Part shown: piece by piece, positions 40,461 to 49,573 of the stretch
Layout: the number at the start of each line of letters is the position of its first letter
Position numbering within the stretch: the first letter of the stretch is position 1
NCBI RefSeq assembly: GCF_041154675.1
Contig: NZ_AP031322.1
Location: 2,479,812 to 2,543,811 of the forward strand
Length of the DNA stretch: 64,000 nucleotides
Reading direction: 5' to 3'
DNA from: Sulfurisphaera javensis
GTDB lineage: Archaea; Thermoproteota; Thermoprotei_A; Sulfolobales; Sulfolobaceae
Position numbers and translations under genes: made by a program
Notes under the pieces: generated by a model
Databases searched by the model: none
Seen by the model: the letters and a program-made list of their open reading frames with translations, nothing else
What the model was told of the DNA's origin: nothing

Positions 40461-40481
40461 CCTCGCCTTTTTACGGCGGGG
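40461..40481. other. GC-rich hairpin
   Basis: CCTCGCC (40461-40467) and GGCGGGG (40475-40481) can pair with one G-T pair around a TTTTTAC loop in otherwise AT-rich DNA. Such hairpins mark ends of IS200/IS605-type elements in thermophilic archaea, but no transposase is next to it, so it may be a relic end or a terminator-like structure. Confidence 0.4.
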
Positions 40482-40546
40482 TAAACAGTGTTCTACAAGA
40501 AGAGTAATAAGAGATGGTAAGAACTTGATTTTTTAACTCTATGCGG

Positions 40547-40601
40547 AATGTATACAATGCGGTGTAAAAACTTAAATATATTCAGTAGTAATGTATACAT
40601 G
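40547..40601 (+). promoter_or_regulatory. vapB promoter with two TGTATACA palindromes
   Basis: TGTATACA occurs at 40549-40556 and 40592-40599, on either side of the TATA-like CTTAAATATA (40571-40580). The second copy touches the ATG start 40599. This is the expected layout of an operator for a ribbon-helix-helix antitoxin that represses its own operon. Confidence 0.6.
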
Positions 40602-40832
40602 AATATGTCTACAGAAGTTTTGTCTATTAGGATTAAAAAAGAATTAAAAGAGAAGGCTGAAAAACTAGGAATAAATATTAGGGAGGTTGTTGAAAAAGCG
40701 TTAGAGGAGGAAATAAAGAGAAGGGAAGAGGAGAAAATAAGGGAAGTAGCAAAAGAAATCATAGAAAATATGAAAGATGTAACTGTTAATGAGTGGATTA
40801 AAATAGTAAGGGAGAATAGGAGTGAAAGATGA
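40599..40832 (+). CDS. vapB: Antitoxin VapB, ribbon-helix-helix type
   Basis: 77 residues from ATG 40599. Short N-terminal strand LSIRIKKELKEKAEKLGIN followed by helices is the ribbon-helix-helix DNA-binding fold; the charged C-terminal helix (EEEIKRREEEKIREVAKEI) would wrap the toxin. The longer frame back to 40548 runs over the promoter and is rejected: TATA at 40571-40580 is about 25 bp before ATG 40599 (a second ATG is at 40605). The stop overlaps the VapC start by 11 bases, which couples the pair. Confidence 0.9.
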   Translation: MNMSTEVLSIRIKKELKEKAEKLGINIREVVEKALEEEIKRREEEKIREVAKEIIENMKDVTVNEWIKIVRENRSER

Positions 40833-41232
40833 ATATTTGCTTGATACATCAGCCTTATACCCATTATTATTTAAGATTTTAACTCATGAAGTTAACATAG
40901 ATTTTATTTCTTCATCTCATATTCTTGATTTAACTATTTATGAGTTAGGTAATGCTATATGGAAGGATGCTAAGCTTTTGAAAAGGATAAAGGATCCACT
41001 TAGCGTTATGAGGAACTTCATGATTATTATTAGTAAAATGAAGACGGAAAAGGTTACTGACTATGTTGAAGTAATGTTGATTGCAATGGAAAGAGATTTA
41101 ACTTTTTATGATAGTGCTTATGTTTATGTGGCTGAAAGTAAAGGTTATACTTTAATTACTTATGACTCCGAACTTCTAAATAAATGTAAAAACGCTAAAA
41201 GATTAGAAGACATTCTAAATAAACAATCATAA
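40822..41232 (+). CDS. vapC: Toxin VapC, PIN-domain ribonuclease
   Basis: 136 residues. PIN fold with the acidic metal site: Asp in YLLDTSALYPLL (about 8), Glu in TIYELGNAIWK (about 46), Asp in LTFYDSAYVYVAE (about 96) and Asp in LITYDSELL (about 114). As the toxin of the pair it would cleave a cellular RNA when VapB is lost. Start GTG 40822 lies inside the vapB end. Intact, so the module is probably active. Confidence 0.93.
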   Translation: MKDEYLLDTSALYPLLFKILTHEVNIDFISSSHILDLTIYELGNAIWKDAKLLKRIKDPLSVMRNFMIIISKMKTEKVTDYVEVMLIAMERDLTFYDSAYVYVAESKGYTLITYDSELLNKCKNAKRLEDILNKQS

Positions 41233-41362
41233 GACAAAGGTACCTGATGAAGTGTAAAAATAATCTCTGATTTTAAGTAAACATTTATAAGACTATATCT
41301 GTGTATTTAATAAAAGTTGAACTTAATATTTATCCTCCGCATGACGTTATTTTACCTCTGTT

Positions 41363-41500
41363 ACGGGTTTGGGTCTCATTGAATTTCATATACTTTGTAT
41401 TCAATTCTCGACCCTTGGAGTTCACCAAAGTCGCGGATTAACCCGTTCATCCTTCTCACTCCCATTAGGGGATAACCCTACTCACCTTACGAGGAAACTC
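41363..41500 (+). ncRNA. Candidate structured RNA in a GC-rich island
   Basis: This stretch is clearly richer in GC than the AT-rich spacers around it and can fold well. ACGGGTT (41363-41369) pairs with AACCCGT (41440-41446) and encloses two hairpins: GGGTC/GACCC plus ATTGAAT/ATTCAAT (41371-41414), and TTGG/CCAA (41415-41428). TAGGG/CCCTA (41466-41480) and a short GAG-GAAA-CTC hairpin (41491-41500) follow; the GAAA loop is of GNRA type only on the plus strand. A 65-codon frame covers the same bases but has no family look. It matches no RNA I know. The spacer from 41233 to 42038 otherwise holds only repeat copy B. Confidence 0.5.
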
Positions 41501-41850
41501 CCACGTCCTAAAATTAAACTTATGCAGAAACCTCTTCATAATTCTGCAAAGAGAACTCTTATTTAAGGGTTTATACTTCTTTGCCTTAAAGAAAACTACT
41601 TTGCTTAACTCTCTTAACGTTAAGTTATAAATCCTTTAGTTAAAAATTTTGCATATTTATATAAATGTGTCCAATAATTCTATAAAAAGGGAAAGTTCCA
41701 TTATCCTGATAGAATATTAAGCAAGAAAAATCAGGTTATAAAAATAGAAAAATAGTTTATCTTATGACCGTTTATTTTATAAATTTACAAAAAGCAAAAT
41801 TGTGGGACACACTTATAGTGACATCTTTTAGGTATAATTTAAGGCATTAT

Positions 41851-41949
41851 CAATCTCTAATTAAAGATTAAATGAAAATGATTATATATGCTAAACATTA
41901 AGAGTATATTGAAAAGGTATAGAAATAATTTATACCTTAATGACTACAT
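41851..41949 (+). repeat. Interspersed repeat, copy B
   Basis: Best preserved copy of the family, with AGATTAAATGAAAATGATTA, TATATGCTAAACATTAAGAG and GGTATAGAAATAATTTATACC-like end (GGTATA and TATACC can pair). It ends about 90 bp before a gene for a surface protein. Confidence 0.8.
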
Positions 41950-42038
41950 AGTGAACATGTCCAATTTTCAGTATTATAAACCTTAAAAGAAATCATAAGT
42001 ATGAAAAGTTTTATTATTTTTTATGTTTATTTTATGTT

Positions 42039-42737
42039 ATGATATCAAAAGTGTTAACTTACGTGCTAGTAGCTCTTTTGATAATAGCAATAGCACTTTT
42101 TGTCTTCATCAGACTTTCTACTCCAATCGTTAACTCTTCTGTTGTTTTTACACTTCCCTTATCAACAGAAAATGTGTCCTCTGTATTAGGAGGAGATTGG
42201 ACTATTAATAATAATTACACTTTAACATTTCAGCATTTAAAAAATGACAAATATGTTGTAATTTATTTAAATACCACAGGTTTTAACACTACTAATTATT
42301 CACTACCAACTATAGGATTTGATTCACAATATATTGCAATTTATCCATTATTGAGCACAATGATATCATTTGCTAACAACGGCACTCTAGAGACTCTCTT
42401 TAATAATCAAAGTGATGTATTAGCAATAGCTATTATGTACTTTAGCTCTTCTGCTTCTCTTTTTGCTAAACAACTATCCCTTTCGAATGTAACAGTTAAT
42501 GGTACGTATGAGAGTTTTAATTATATATATTCTAACAACACTTATGAGCTCACTTCACAAAATCTTTATTATCAAATTGTTTATCCAGAAAGTGAAATTG
42601 TGTTAGTTCATGAAAATGAAGTTATTGTAATAATTACCTCTGGTTTTACGCTCTCTCCGCATCAATTACTACAGATTTTTTCTAAGTCCTCTTTCCAAAG
42701 AGAAATTATAAAAGTCAAAATATTATCTGAAAGTTAA
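42039..42737 (+). CDS. Secreted or membrane-anchored protein of unknown function
   Basis: 232 residues. N-terminal membrane helix (VLTYVLVALLIIAIALFVFI), then an external region with many Asn-x-Ser/Thr sites and beta-like patterns (YTLTFQHLKNDKYVVIYLNTT). No motif recognised. A helix-like stretch in the middle (LAIAIMYFSSSASLFAKQLSL) is moderately hydrophobic. ATG 42039 follows an AT-rich promoter; repeat copy B lies upstream. No partner on the same strand. Confidence 0.7.
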   Translation: MISKVLTYVLVALLIIAIALFVFIRLSTPIVNSSVVFTLPLSTENVSSVLGGDWTINNNYTLTFQHLKNDKYVVIYLNTTGFNTTNYSLPTIGFDSQYIAIYPLLSTMISFANNGTLETLFNNQSDVLAIAIMYFSSSASLFAKQLSLSNVTVNGTYESFNYIYSNNTYELTSQNLYYQIVYPESEIVLVHENEVIVIITSGFTLSPHQLLQIFSKSSFQREIIKVKILSES

Positions 42738-43031
42738 GGTCTGAAATTAACTACCCCTTTTATGTGTAGCTCCTTTTTTCTATAGTATAATTTCATTATA
42801 AATTAGAATCATTTTATGATGCTTAATGAGATCTTTTAGCAATTATTTGACTGTAACATTTTTTGAAAGAGTCTATGAATAACAATTAACTCTATTTAAT
42901 AAACAGTTTATCGTAGGAAAAAGATAGACTAAAAAGGAAAAATATATGCAATTTTCTTTCTTTTCACTTACTCTTTAACTACTATAGCTAAATTATCATA
43001 AAATCTATAGATTATTTAGAATATTTAGCAT

Positions 43032-43853
43032 TTATTTCGTTGGTGGTTTCCAAACTAATGCATAAGCTCCCATTCGAGGATTAACTAACTCTAATGTAAC
43101 CATATTATTTTCTATCTTTAAGTTATATGGAATAGTAATCGGATTTAAGAATATATTAACGGGAGAAGTTATGGATTCTTTAGCTTGAGCTAAACTGGGT
43201 TTCCATGGTAATTCAACGGTTATTTTAGCTAAATACGTTGGTGAAGCTATTGCAATTCCCTCACTACTGTAATCAACATTATACTTTTTCATAATTTCTT
43301 CAATAGTAGTACCGTAATACTCTTTATCCCAAGTGTAATAACTCCACGTAACTATTTGTCCTGGAATTAATGAAGGTTGAAAAGAAACGTCAATATTTAC
43401 AATATTCCCTTGTTGTTGTTTTTTGCAATCGGCTGTCACTTTACCTAAGTTTAATGGATCATAAATTCTAACTTTATTACATCTTACTACGTCAGAAGAT
43501 GTCTTTGAGTGATGTTTATGCATTATATGACTGATTTTATCTAAAGGTGTTAATGGTATTAATTCAGTTAAAGAACTGTAAGCCCTGTCTCCTCTTTCTG
43601 ATACGTTAATTTTGATATCTCTTTTTAGAACAAAATAATTTTTGTTCTCGTTATAAATATACCCTTTTTTTATTTTATTTCCATCAATTTTTATTACACC
43701 ATTTTCCTCGAGAACATGCTTAATTATATTATATTTTCCTTCATATTGTCTATTATCTGGAATGATGTCTGTGATATAGATCTCATCATAATTGTAAAGC
43801 TTGTTAAGTATTGATGCAATAAGTTGTTTTGTTAAAGGAGAGAGGTCTTCCAT
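43032..43853 (-). CDS. Conserved protein, paralogue of 4176-5000 (winged-helix-like plus beta domain)
   Basis: 273 residues, soluble. N-terminal helical part (LTKQLIASILNKLYNYDEIYI) and wing-like VIKIDGNKIKKG, then the beta-rich region with the same anchors as its paralogue: CNKVRIYDPLNLG, PSLIPGQIVTWSYYTW, VELPWKPSLAQAKE and the final VNPRMGAYALVWK. Both lie near kinase or surface-sensor genes but with no operon link. The fold and role are unknown; the pair defines a small paralogous family within 39 kb. Confidence 0.75.
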   Translation of the reverse strand: MEDLSPLTKQLIASILNKLYNYDEIYITDIIPDNRQYEGKYNIIKHVLEENGVIKIDGNKIKKGYIYNENKNYFVLKRDIKINVSERGDRAYSSLTELIPLTPLDKISHIMHKHHSKTSSDVVRCNKVRIYDPLNLGKVTADCKKQQQGNIVNIDVSFQPSLIPGQIVTWSYYTWDKEYYGTTIEEIMKKYNVDYSSEGIAIASPTYLAKITVELPWKPSLAQAKESITSPVNIFLNPITIPYNLKIENNMVTLELVNPRMGAYALVWKPPTK

Positions 43854-44539
43854 AATATAATTTCGAATTGAAAATTATAAATGTTTTCTGATTTCCTTAA
43901 TTTGAAAACAAATTGCTTGAATCATTTAAAATCTGTTTTAACGTTCAAATTATGATGTCATAATTCGAGATAAAATGGTAATATTTACGTATGTTATTAT
44001 TAGTCGAGTATATTGTTTAGTTCAACCATATAGTTGAAATATAAGAAACAGAAATAAGATAAAAGAAAACTTCTATTAAACGAAATTATATGTACCAAGA
44101 TAAAACCATTTTTCTTAAAAATGATATATATAAGCAGAGGAATTGGTGAAAATGAAAACTATTTATATCGTAAAGTTAGATTATTGTTCTAGCAATATAT
44201 ATTAGAATAAAACTATTGAGTGAAATTACTTTACTTTAAATTACTCAATCTATCTTAGATCCGAACTTATTAATACCATTATTTAAATTTGTGAGATACT
44301 ATTTTAATTGCTCTGTGGGATTTATGTAAACTGTTATAATTTATTACAAAATTAAAGAAAAATTCGAGCTGACGTTTATAGAGATTAAAAAAGATAAAGA
44401 TCTTCACTATTAAAAAGATTTAACGTTAGTGAGTATAAAAGGTCTTTAGACCAATAACCATGTAAAGGTAATTATGAGTATAGACCAATAACTTAGAAAG
44501 ACTTGCCGGAAACAGTAGTCTTTCAGTAAAAGTTAGATT
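43854..44539. other. Intergenic region with a 3' hairpin
   Basis: AT-rich, no gene seen. Near the right side lies a hairpin GAAAGACT (44496-44503) / AGTCTTTC (44517-44524), just behind the stop of the minus-strand gene at 44540, where it could act in mRNA ending or stability. A short direct repeat, TAGACCAATAAC, occurs twice (about 44447 and 44481). Confidence 0.4.
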
Positions 44540-46269
44540 TCACGGTATGTAGTATGTAGGTATTGTTATTGTAAAAGTTTGATTATTATATTGTATTATC
44601 ATTATTGTTTGGTATATCACGTTATTTGGTGTTAATCCTTGTGGTAATGTGTTTAACGTGACCGTAATAATATTTTGACCAACGGTCAAATAATTTGGTG
44701 TTATGTTTACTGCCACTAAATTAGTCTTATCTACAACTACTCCAATTATCTTTGCATTCACGTTAGAGTCTAAGTATAAAGACATTGTACCATTACTCTT
44801 TATAACACCAGCATAATTAGGCCTTATTGTAGGAGGTTGCATCATAGGAAAAGCTGATTGTTGAGCAACTATAGGAGTAGACTTCTTACCCCCCTCTTTA
44901 TGGTAAGAATACCACCCACAACAGCAAAAACACTTGCAATCACTACTATTAGCACTAAAAATATGAAATAATTATTAGAAGAACTAACTGAAGAAGTAGT
45001 CGAACTAGAAATTATAGGAGCAGAAGAAGTTGAAACTGTAGAGGAGCTAGGGAGATAAGTAACGGAATAAATGACACTAACAGAATTAGAATCTTCATTA
45101 ACCACATAAACGTAACCGTTTATAGGATCGTATACTGCACTTACTGGATTTTCCCCTACAGTTATTGTGTACAATAATTGAGTATTATTTATTATATACA
45201 CAACTCCATCTCCTAAAACATAAACGTAACCGTTAGCTTGATCGTAAACACCACACTTAGGTGCAAAAGCTTTAATTGAAGTTATAATGGAAGTACCAGA
45301 AACAACTACTACAGTATTATCTCCAGGGTCCATAAAGTATACGTAGCCATTCGAAGGATTGTAAGTAGCTGTTGTAAGTAAACCACCAGCATTTATTGTA
45401 TATGGAGTAGGAGTACTAGAAACAACTGATATTGTTCCAGCTAAATAATTTGTTATGTACAAATACCCATTTGAGGGATCGTAAGTAACAGAGTAAGGTT
45501 CAACTTCAACCTTAATAGATCCAATAATTGATGTGCCTGAAATGATTGAAACTTGATTAGAAGGGATATTAAAAGTTGGATTACAAAAATCTGCTACAAA
45601 TACATCTGTGTTAGCTGGATCATAAGTAGCGGAAATAGGGTTAAATCCTATTGGTATATTCGCTATAACAGAAGTATCAGAGATTACTATAATATTTTCA
45701 CCACTATAGTCAACAAGATATATATAACCGTTAGCTGGGTCATAAATCGCATCAGTTATATAAATGTGATTATAAAATGGTGGACTTAAGGCTGAAGTAG
45801 GTGGAGTACCTAAAGATATTGTTGTGATAACGGTTGTATTAGAAATAACAGAGACAGAGAATGAGCTATTATCAACCACGTATATATAACCATTAGTGGG
45901 GTCATAAACTCCTAAAACTGGATTTGGCTCTACGGAGATATTAGCTATAACTGATGTGTTAGCTATAACTGAAACTGTATTAGATCTTGAATTTAATACA
46001 TAAATATAGTTATTTTTTGGATCGTAAATTGCATATGCTGGCGAAGAACCTACTTTAATAGTTAAAGTTTTAAATTCAATATGAGTAAGAACAATAGATG
46101 CTTCAGATAGAATACCAAGTTTTGATAAATCTTTTGTAGAGTAAGATTTAGCATTATTATTTTGAGTACCCTCTATATGAGAAATTCCATAAACGTTGAA
46201 AGTTAAACTAAACAATAAAATAGTCAGCAAAAATAAGACGAGATTTAAACCTACTTTTCTAATAGACAT
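44540..46269 (-). pseudogene. Surface beta-propeller protein with cytoplasmic C-terminal domain, frameshifted in a G run
   Basis: Signal-like helix at the N terminus (LNLVLFLLTILLFSLTFNVYG), then a YncE-type seven-bladed propeller of repeats such as PNPVLGVYDP.NGYIYVVD.S and VSVI, a Ser-rich linker, and a membrane helix (FLVLIVVIASVFAVVGGIL) followed by a basic stop-transfer KRG. Here the frame ends at 44869 after a run of six G. One more G would continue as GGKKSTPIVAQQSAFPMMQPP into the C-terminal domain (44540-44845: GVIKSNG, TLNTLPQGL, final YYIP), exactly as in the intact protein at 56303-58666. So it is either a phase-variable switch, decay or a sequencing error. It would be an external sensor or adhesin with an inner domain. 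Confidence 0.85.
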
Positions 46270-46934
46270 CCTATTATATTCTCTTCCTTTTTATATTTAA
46301 AGATAACGATAAATTTCAAATACCCCTTTTATCTTTCATGTGCTTTCTGTATAAATCTTTATGAAAATTTTGACTATTAATCTATTTCCAGGCATATTTT
46401 AACTTTTCAAGAGTTAGAGATATTAATAGATTGTCTTTCTTTTTCCCTTAATAAAACAACAAACAAGATAAAAATTTTTAAATATAATTTGAGGTTTTAA
46501 AATATCGATTTTACTACTAATATCTAGTTAAGTAGTCTATACATAACTTACGAATTAAGCTCTATGTAAAAATCAAATTATAAACGTTAATGGTTGAGTC
46601 ATGCTATTAGGGCTTATATAAAGTTCTTGCAAACAAAATATCATTTGTAATTGCTTAGAACGAAAGCTTTCTCGATAAAAATATCTCTTATCATTTGATT
46701 GCCTCCATTATGTCACAATTTTGGTACAAATTATTTCTATAACTTTCCTATATACTTTTAATATTTAGCATATATAGACATTAACATTTTATCTTTACAT
46801 AGAGACCAAAAAGTCTTAAATTTGCACCTAAGTAGCCACATTATTAACGCGTTCTGTGAATGTACATTGTAATCTAGGGCTATCGCATAAATATTCTTAT
46901 AGAATATTTATTGACATTATTTCCACAATTTACA
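46270..46934. other. Intergenic region upstream of the propeller gene
   Basis: AT-rich. Holds the promoter of the minus-strand propeller gene and repeat copy D (46710-46806). No other gene or RNA seen. Confidence 0.45.
46710..46806 (-). repeat. Interspersed repeat, copy D
   Basis: Minus-strand copy: TCTATGTAAAGATAAAATGT, TATATATGCTAAATATTAAA and GTTATAGAAATAATTTGTACC-like end follow the same order as in copies A and B, with more changes. It lies about 440 bp upstream of the propeller gene on the same strand. Confidence 0.65.
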
Positions 46935-48011
46935 TTAATCTTGGTAATAGGCTATACTATTTATAGTTGTTAAATTGCCATTAGTAGATATATAAAGTGT
47001 TATTATATACTGATTACCTTTAATAAGATTTGGTAAATTTCCAAAATTAATCACTATATCATTATTTCCTGGATTTAGAAATACTGGATTTATATTATTT
47101 GATACCAAAGAGGTCCCCTGGATTTGTGCAGATGCTATTACAGCCGTTGTAGGGGAGTATAGAGTAAGTTGTGCATAACCATTACTTTTTATTACTCCTT
47201 GACCTATTTGAGAAAATTGATTTACGTATGTTTGCTGTAATTGCTGTCCATATGAAGGTTGCTGTATTAGTTGCACTGGGTTTTGCGCCATAATTGGAGT
47301 AGGATAATTAGTTAATGAAAGTTTATTAATTATTTTGCTTAACCCATAATATGCAAACATATAACCAATAAATGAAATAATAGGTATTGCAATTAATGTT
47401 CCACCAACTCTTGTTGTCCCCTCATTATATTCATCTCCTACCCTATAAGTACCAATGCCTAACAAAATTTCTCCTATGAGAATTAGAGTTGTTCCTAGTA
47501 TAGCGGCTGAGTAGAAGATAATAATAATTGCAAGAGTTATGTTATTTTCTGTAGAAGAAATACTTGATGCATTAGGAGATGTGATGCTAGAAGTCGTAAT
47601 TGAATTCATAACTAAAGTCCCTAATAATAAAACAACAATTGGAGTTAGAATTGTAACTATTAGACCAATTAGAAATAATGTTCCACCAAGTTTGCCCATG
47701 CCAACATCCTTACCTAAATCTTTTAACTTTCCATAACCGCTCCTTAGCATAACAATACCTAAAATTTCTAAGATTAGTGATACTAAAGGGAATATAATCA
47801 CTGACATACCAATACCTCCAGTTGCAAATGATAAAGTAGATGGTAATCCCGAACTAGATGAGGCTGAAGAAATGCCAAGTAAAATAAATAAATAACTTAG
47901 AGAATACACAGCAATAATAACTAAAATTATCAAAATCTGAGATATGAGTGACAGTAATGCTCCATTTTTCAATTTCCTTAATCCTTCTAATTCTACGTTT
48001 TGTGAACTCAT
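46935..48011 (-). CDS. DUF973-type membrane protein with shared C-terminal domain
   Basis: 358 residues. About five or six membrane helices from residue 15 to 230, with the DUF973 opening EGLRKLKNGALLSLI and later GEILLGIGTYRVGDEYNEG and VGGTLIAIPIISFIGYMFAYYGL. A Gln-rich linker (QQPSYGQQLQQ) leads to a C-terminal domain of about 90 residues: GVIKSNGYAQLTLYS, GTSLVSNNINP, LNPGNNDIVI. That domain is shared with three surface proteins in this window. DUF973 proteins are typical for Sulfolobales and have no proven role. In this protein the domain probably lies inside the cell. Confidence 0.85.
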   Translation of the reverse strand: MSSQNVELEGLRKLKNGALLSLISQILIILVIIAVYSLSYLFILLGISSASSSSGLPSTLSFATGGIGMSVIIFPLVSLILEILGIVMLRSGYGKLKDLGKDVGMGKLGGTLFLIGLIVTILTPIVVLLLGTLVMNSITTSSITSPNASSISSTENNITLAIIIIFYSAAILGTTLILIGEILLGIGTYRVGDEYNEGTTRVGGTLIAIPIISFIGYMFAYYGLSKIINKLSLTNYPTPIMAQNPVQLIQQPSYGQQLQQTYVNQFSQIGQGVIKSNGYAQLTLYSPTTAVIASAQIQGTSLVSNNINPVFLNPGNNDIVINFGNLPNLIKGNQYIITLYISTNGNLTTINSIAYYQD

Positions 48012-48589
48012 ATCTATCGATATATACTAATTTTTCCCTATTAATAAGCTTTATTTAAACGCTAAAATATAAACAAAATTGAACAGAAAATGTAGATAAG
48101 AGAAAATATTAATTATATAATTTGTGCATTTTAATAAGGAAAACTTCATAATATTTTTACTCTTCTTAAATCGTCATATTCGTTCTTCTTATATTCTTAG
48201 TTAATCCAAATAAATCAATTAAGACGGTGATATTCTGTTGGCAAGAATTCGATATTTGAAAACATTTTTCCTTTTTCTGTAATTTAATTATATTGCAATA
48301 TTTTATACATCATATTCTGTGCATTGGTAAATAAATTTAATCCAATGAATCAACGGAAAGAAATGGAATTTAATAGAGTTTAATTAAACTTAGAATAATG
48401 TAAGGATAGTGCTTAATGCTGAGAGAGATTTAGTAACTCTCTTTTAATACAAACATTAATACTAAAATAGAAGAAATAATGATAAGATAAATATTATCGG
48501 ACTCTTTCACTTTAATTTTTCTGGTTTTAGTTAGAATTTTTTATTTGTATATATTTAAGGATTTGAAACTTCTCTAACTTCAAGCACTA

Positions 48590-49330
48590 CCGTATCTCTT
48601 TAATCTTATTTGGCCATTTTATATCCTTAGTTGTACAATATTCCAAGAATCTTAATTTTACTGTAAACACATTGCCCTTATAGCTAATAATAATCTTAGC
48701 TAATTCTGAATTATACGTAAATATTAGATGTCTTTGTTTTTATAGATCTGTTTGGTTCAAATCTGCATTTATTTCTATAACGTTGTTGCCTACTGAAAGC
48801 CATCTTTAAAATACCTGGTAATATGTCTTCTTTTTTATGAATTCTTTCATTATCCAAAACTCCAGAGATATAAATTATGTTCATTTAATATTACTTATTA
48901 AAACATCTAACCAAGCGTCTTTTCTTTTTCCGATCCTTGCAAATGGAACTATAATCATCCTTTGGTATGATCTGACTTTGATACGTATCCTATTAAACCT
49001 CTATAATCATTTATTTTGAAGAAATATGTAACTGTTGAAAGTTGCATTTGGTGAAATTAGCTTATAATCGGATGACTTAGTAATCTCTCTAATATACTTG
49101 ATTTTAACTTTACTGTCTCTATCATGCCATGTTAAATTATAATTAGCATCACGTGCACTTTCCTAATTGTTTTGTTCAACTCTAATCATTGCTTCCGTTG
49201 TTTATTAAATAAAAATTTATCGTTATAAATTATCTTTTCTCCCATGACATTATTTCTATCAAACTATGTTAATGAAACTACTGATTGAGCTACTAAGTTT
49301 TTCGATACGATAAATCTCAGCCAGAACCCT
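48590..49330 (-). pseudogene. Decayed gene remnant in a long spacer
   Basis: The 48012-49573 spacer has no intact gene, but on the minus strand several short pieces read like protein in changing frames: DANYNLTWHDRDSKVKIKYI, PFARIGKRKDAWLDVLIS, and at the end VFTVKLRFLEYCTTKDIKW then KIKEIR before a stop. Many stops and shifts separate them. I cannot name the family. The kinase gene just downstream on this strand may once have had this neighbour. The rest of the spacer shows nothing. Confidence 0.4.
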
Positions 49331-49573
49331 TTATTTTTATTCGATAAAGATAAAAAGAAATCCTTGTTATCCATATATAGAAGAAATAAATAACTATTTA
49401 AATCTTTATTTATGTTAGGAGACTTTTCAAAGAAAATATAGGATGTCTGTAATATAAACTTTCATTTTGTAAATGATATTGACGTTATTGTGAAAACAGA
49501 TCCTTTAGGTTAATCTTTTGATTATACAACCGTTCTATAAATGAGAAGTAAACTTTTGTCCCAACAAAAAAGT

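Noticed and set aside
40548-40598. N-terminal extension of VapB
   Set aside because: It would cover the TATA box and the operator words; ATG 40599 gives a normal ribbon-helix-helix start.
41369-41566. 65-codon open frame in the GC-rich island
   Set aside because: No family look, no ribosome site or promoter at the right distance, and the same bases fold well as RNA.
48837-49019. 60-codon plus-strand frame
   Set aside because: Lies within what reads as a decayed minus-strand gene; no start signals.
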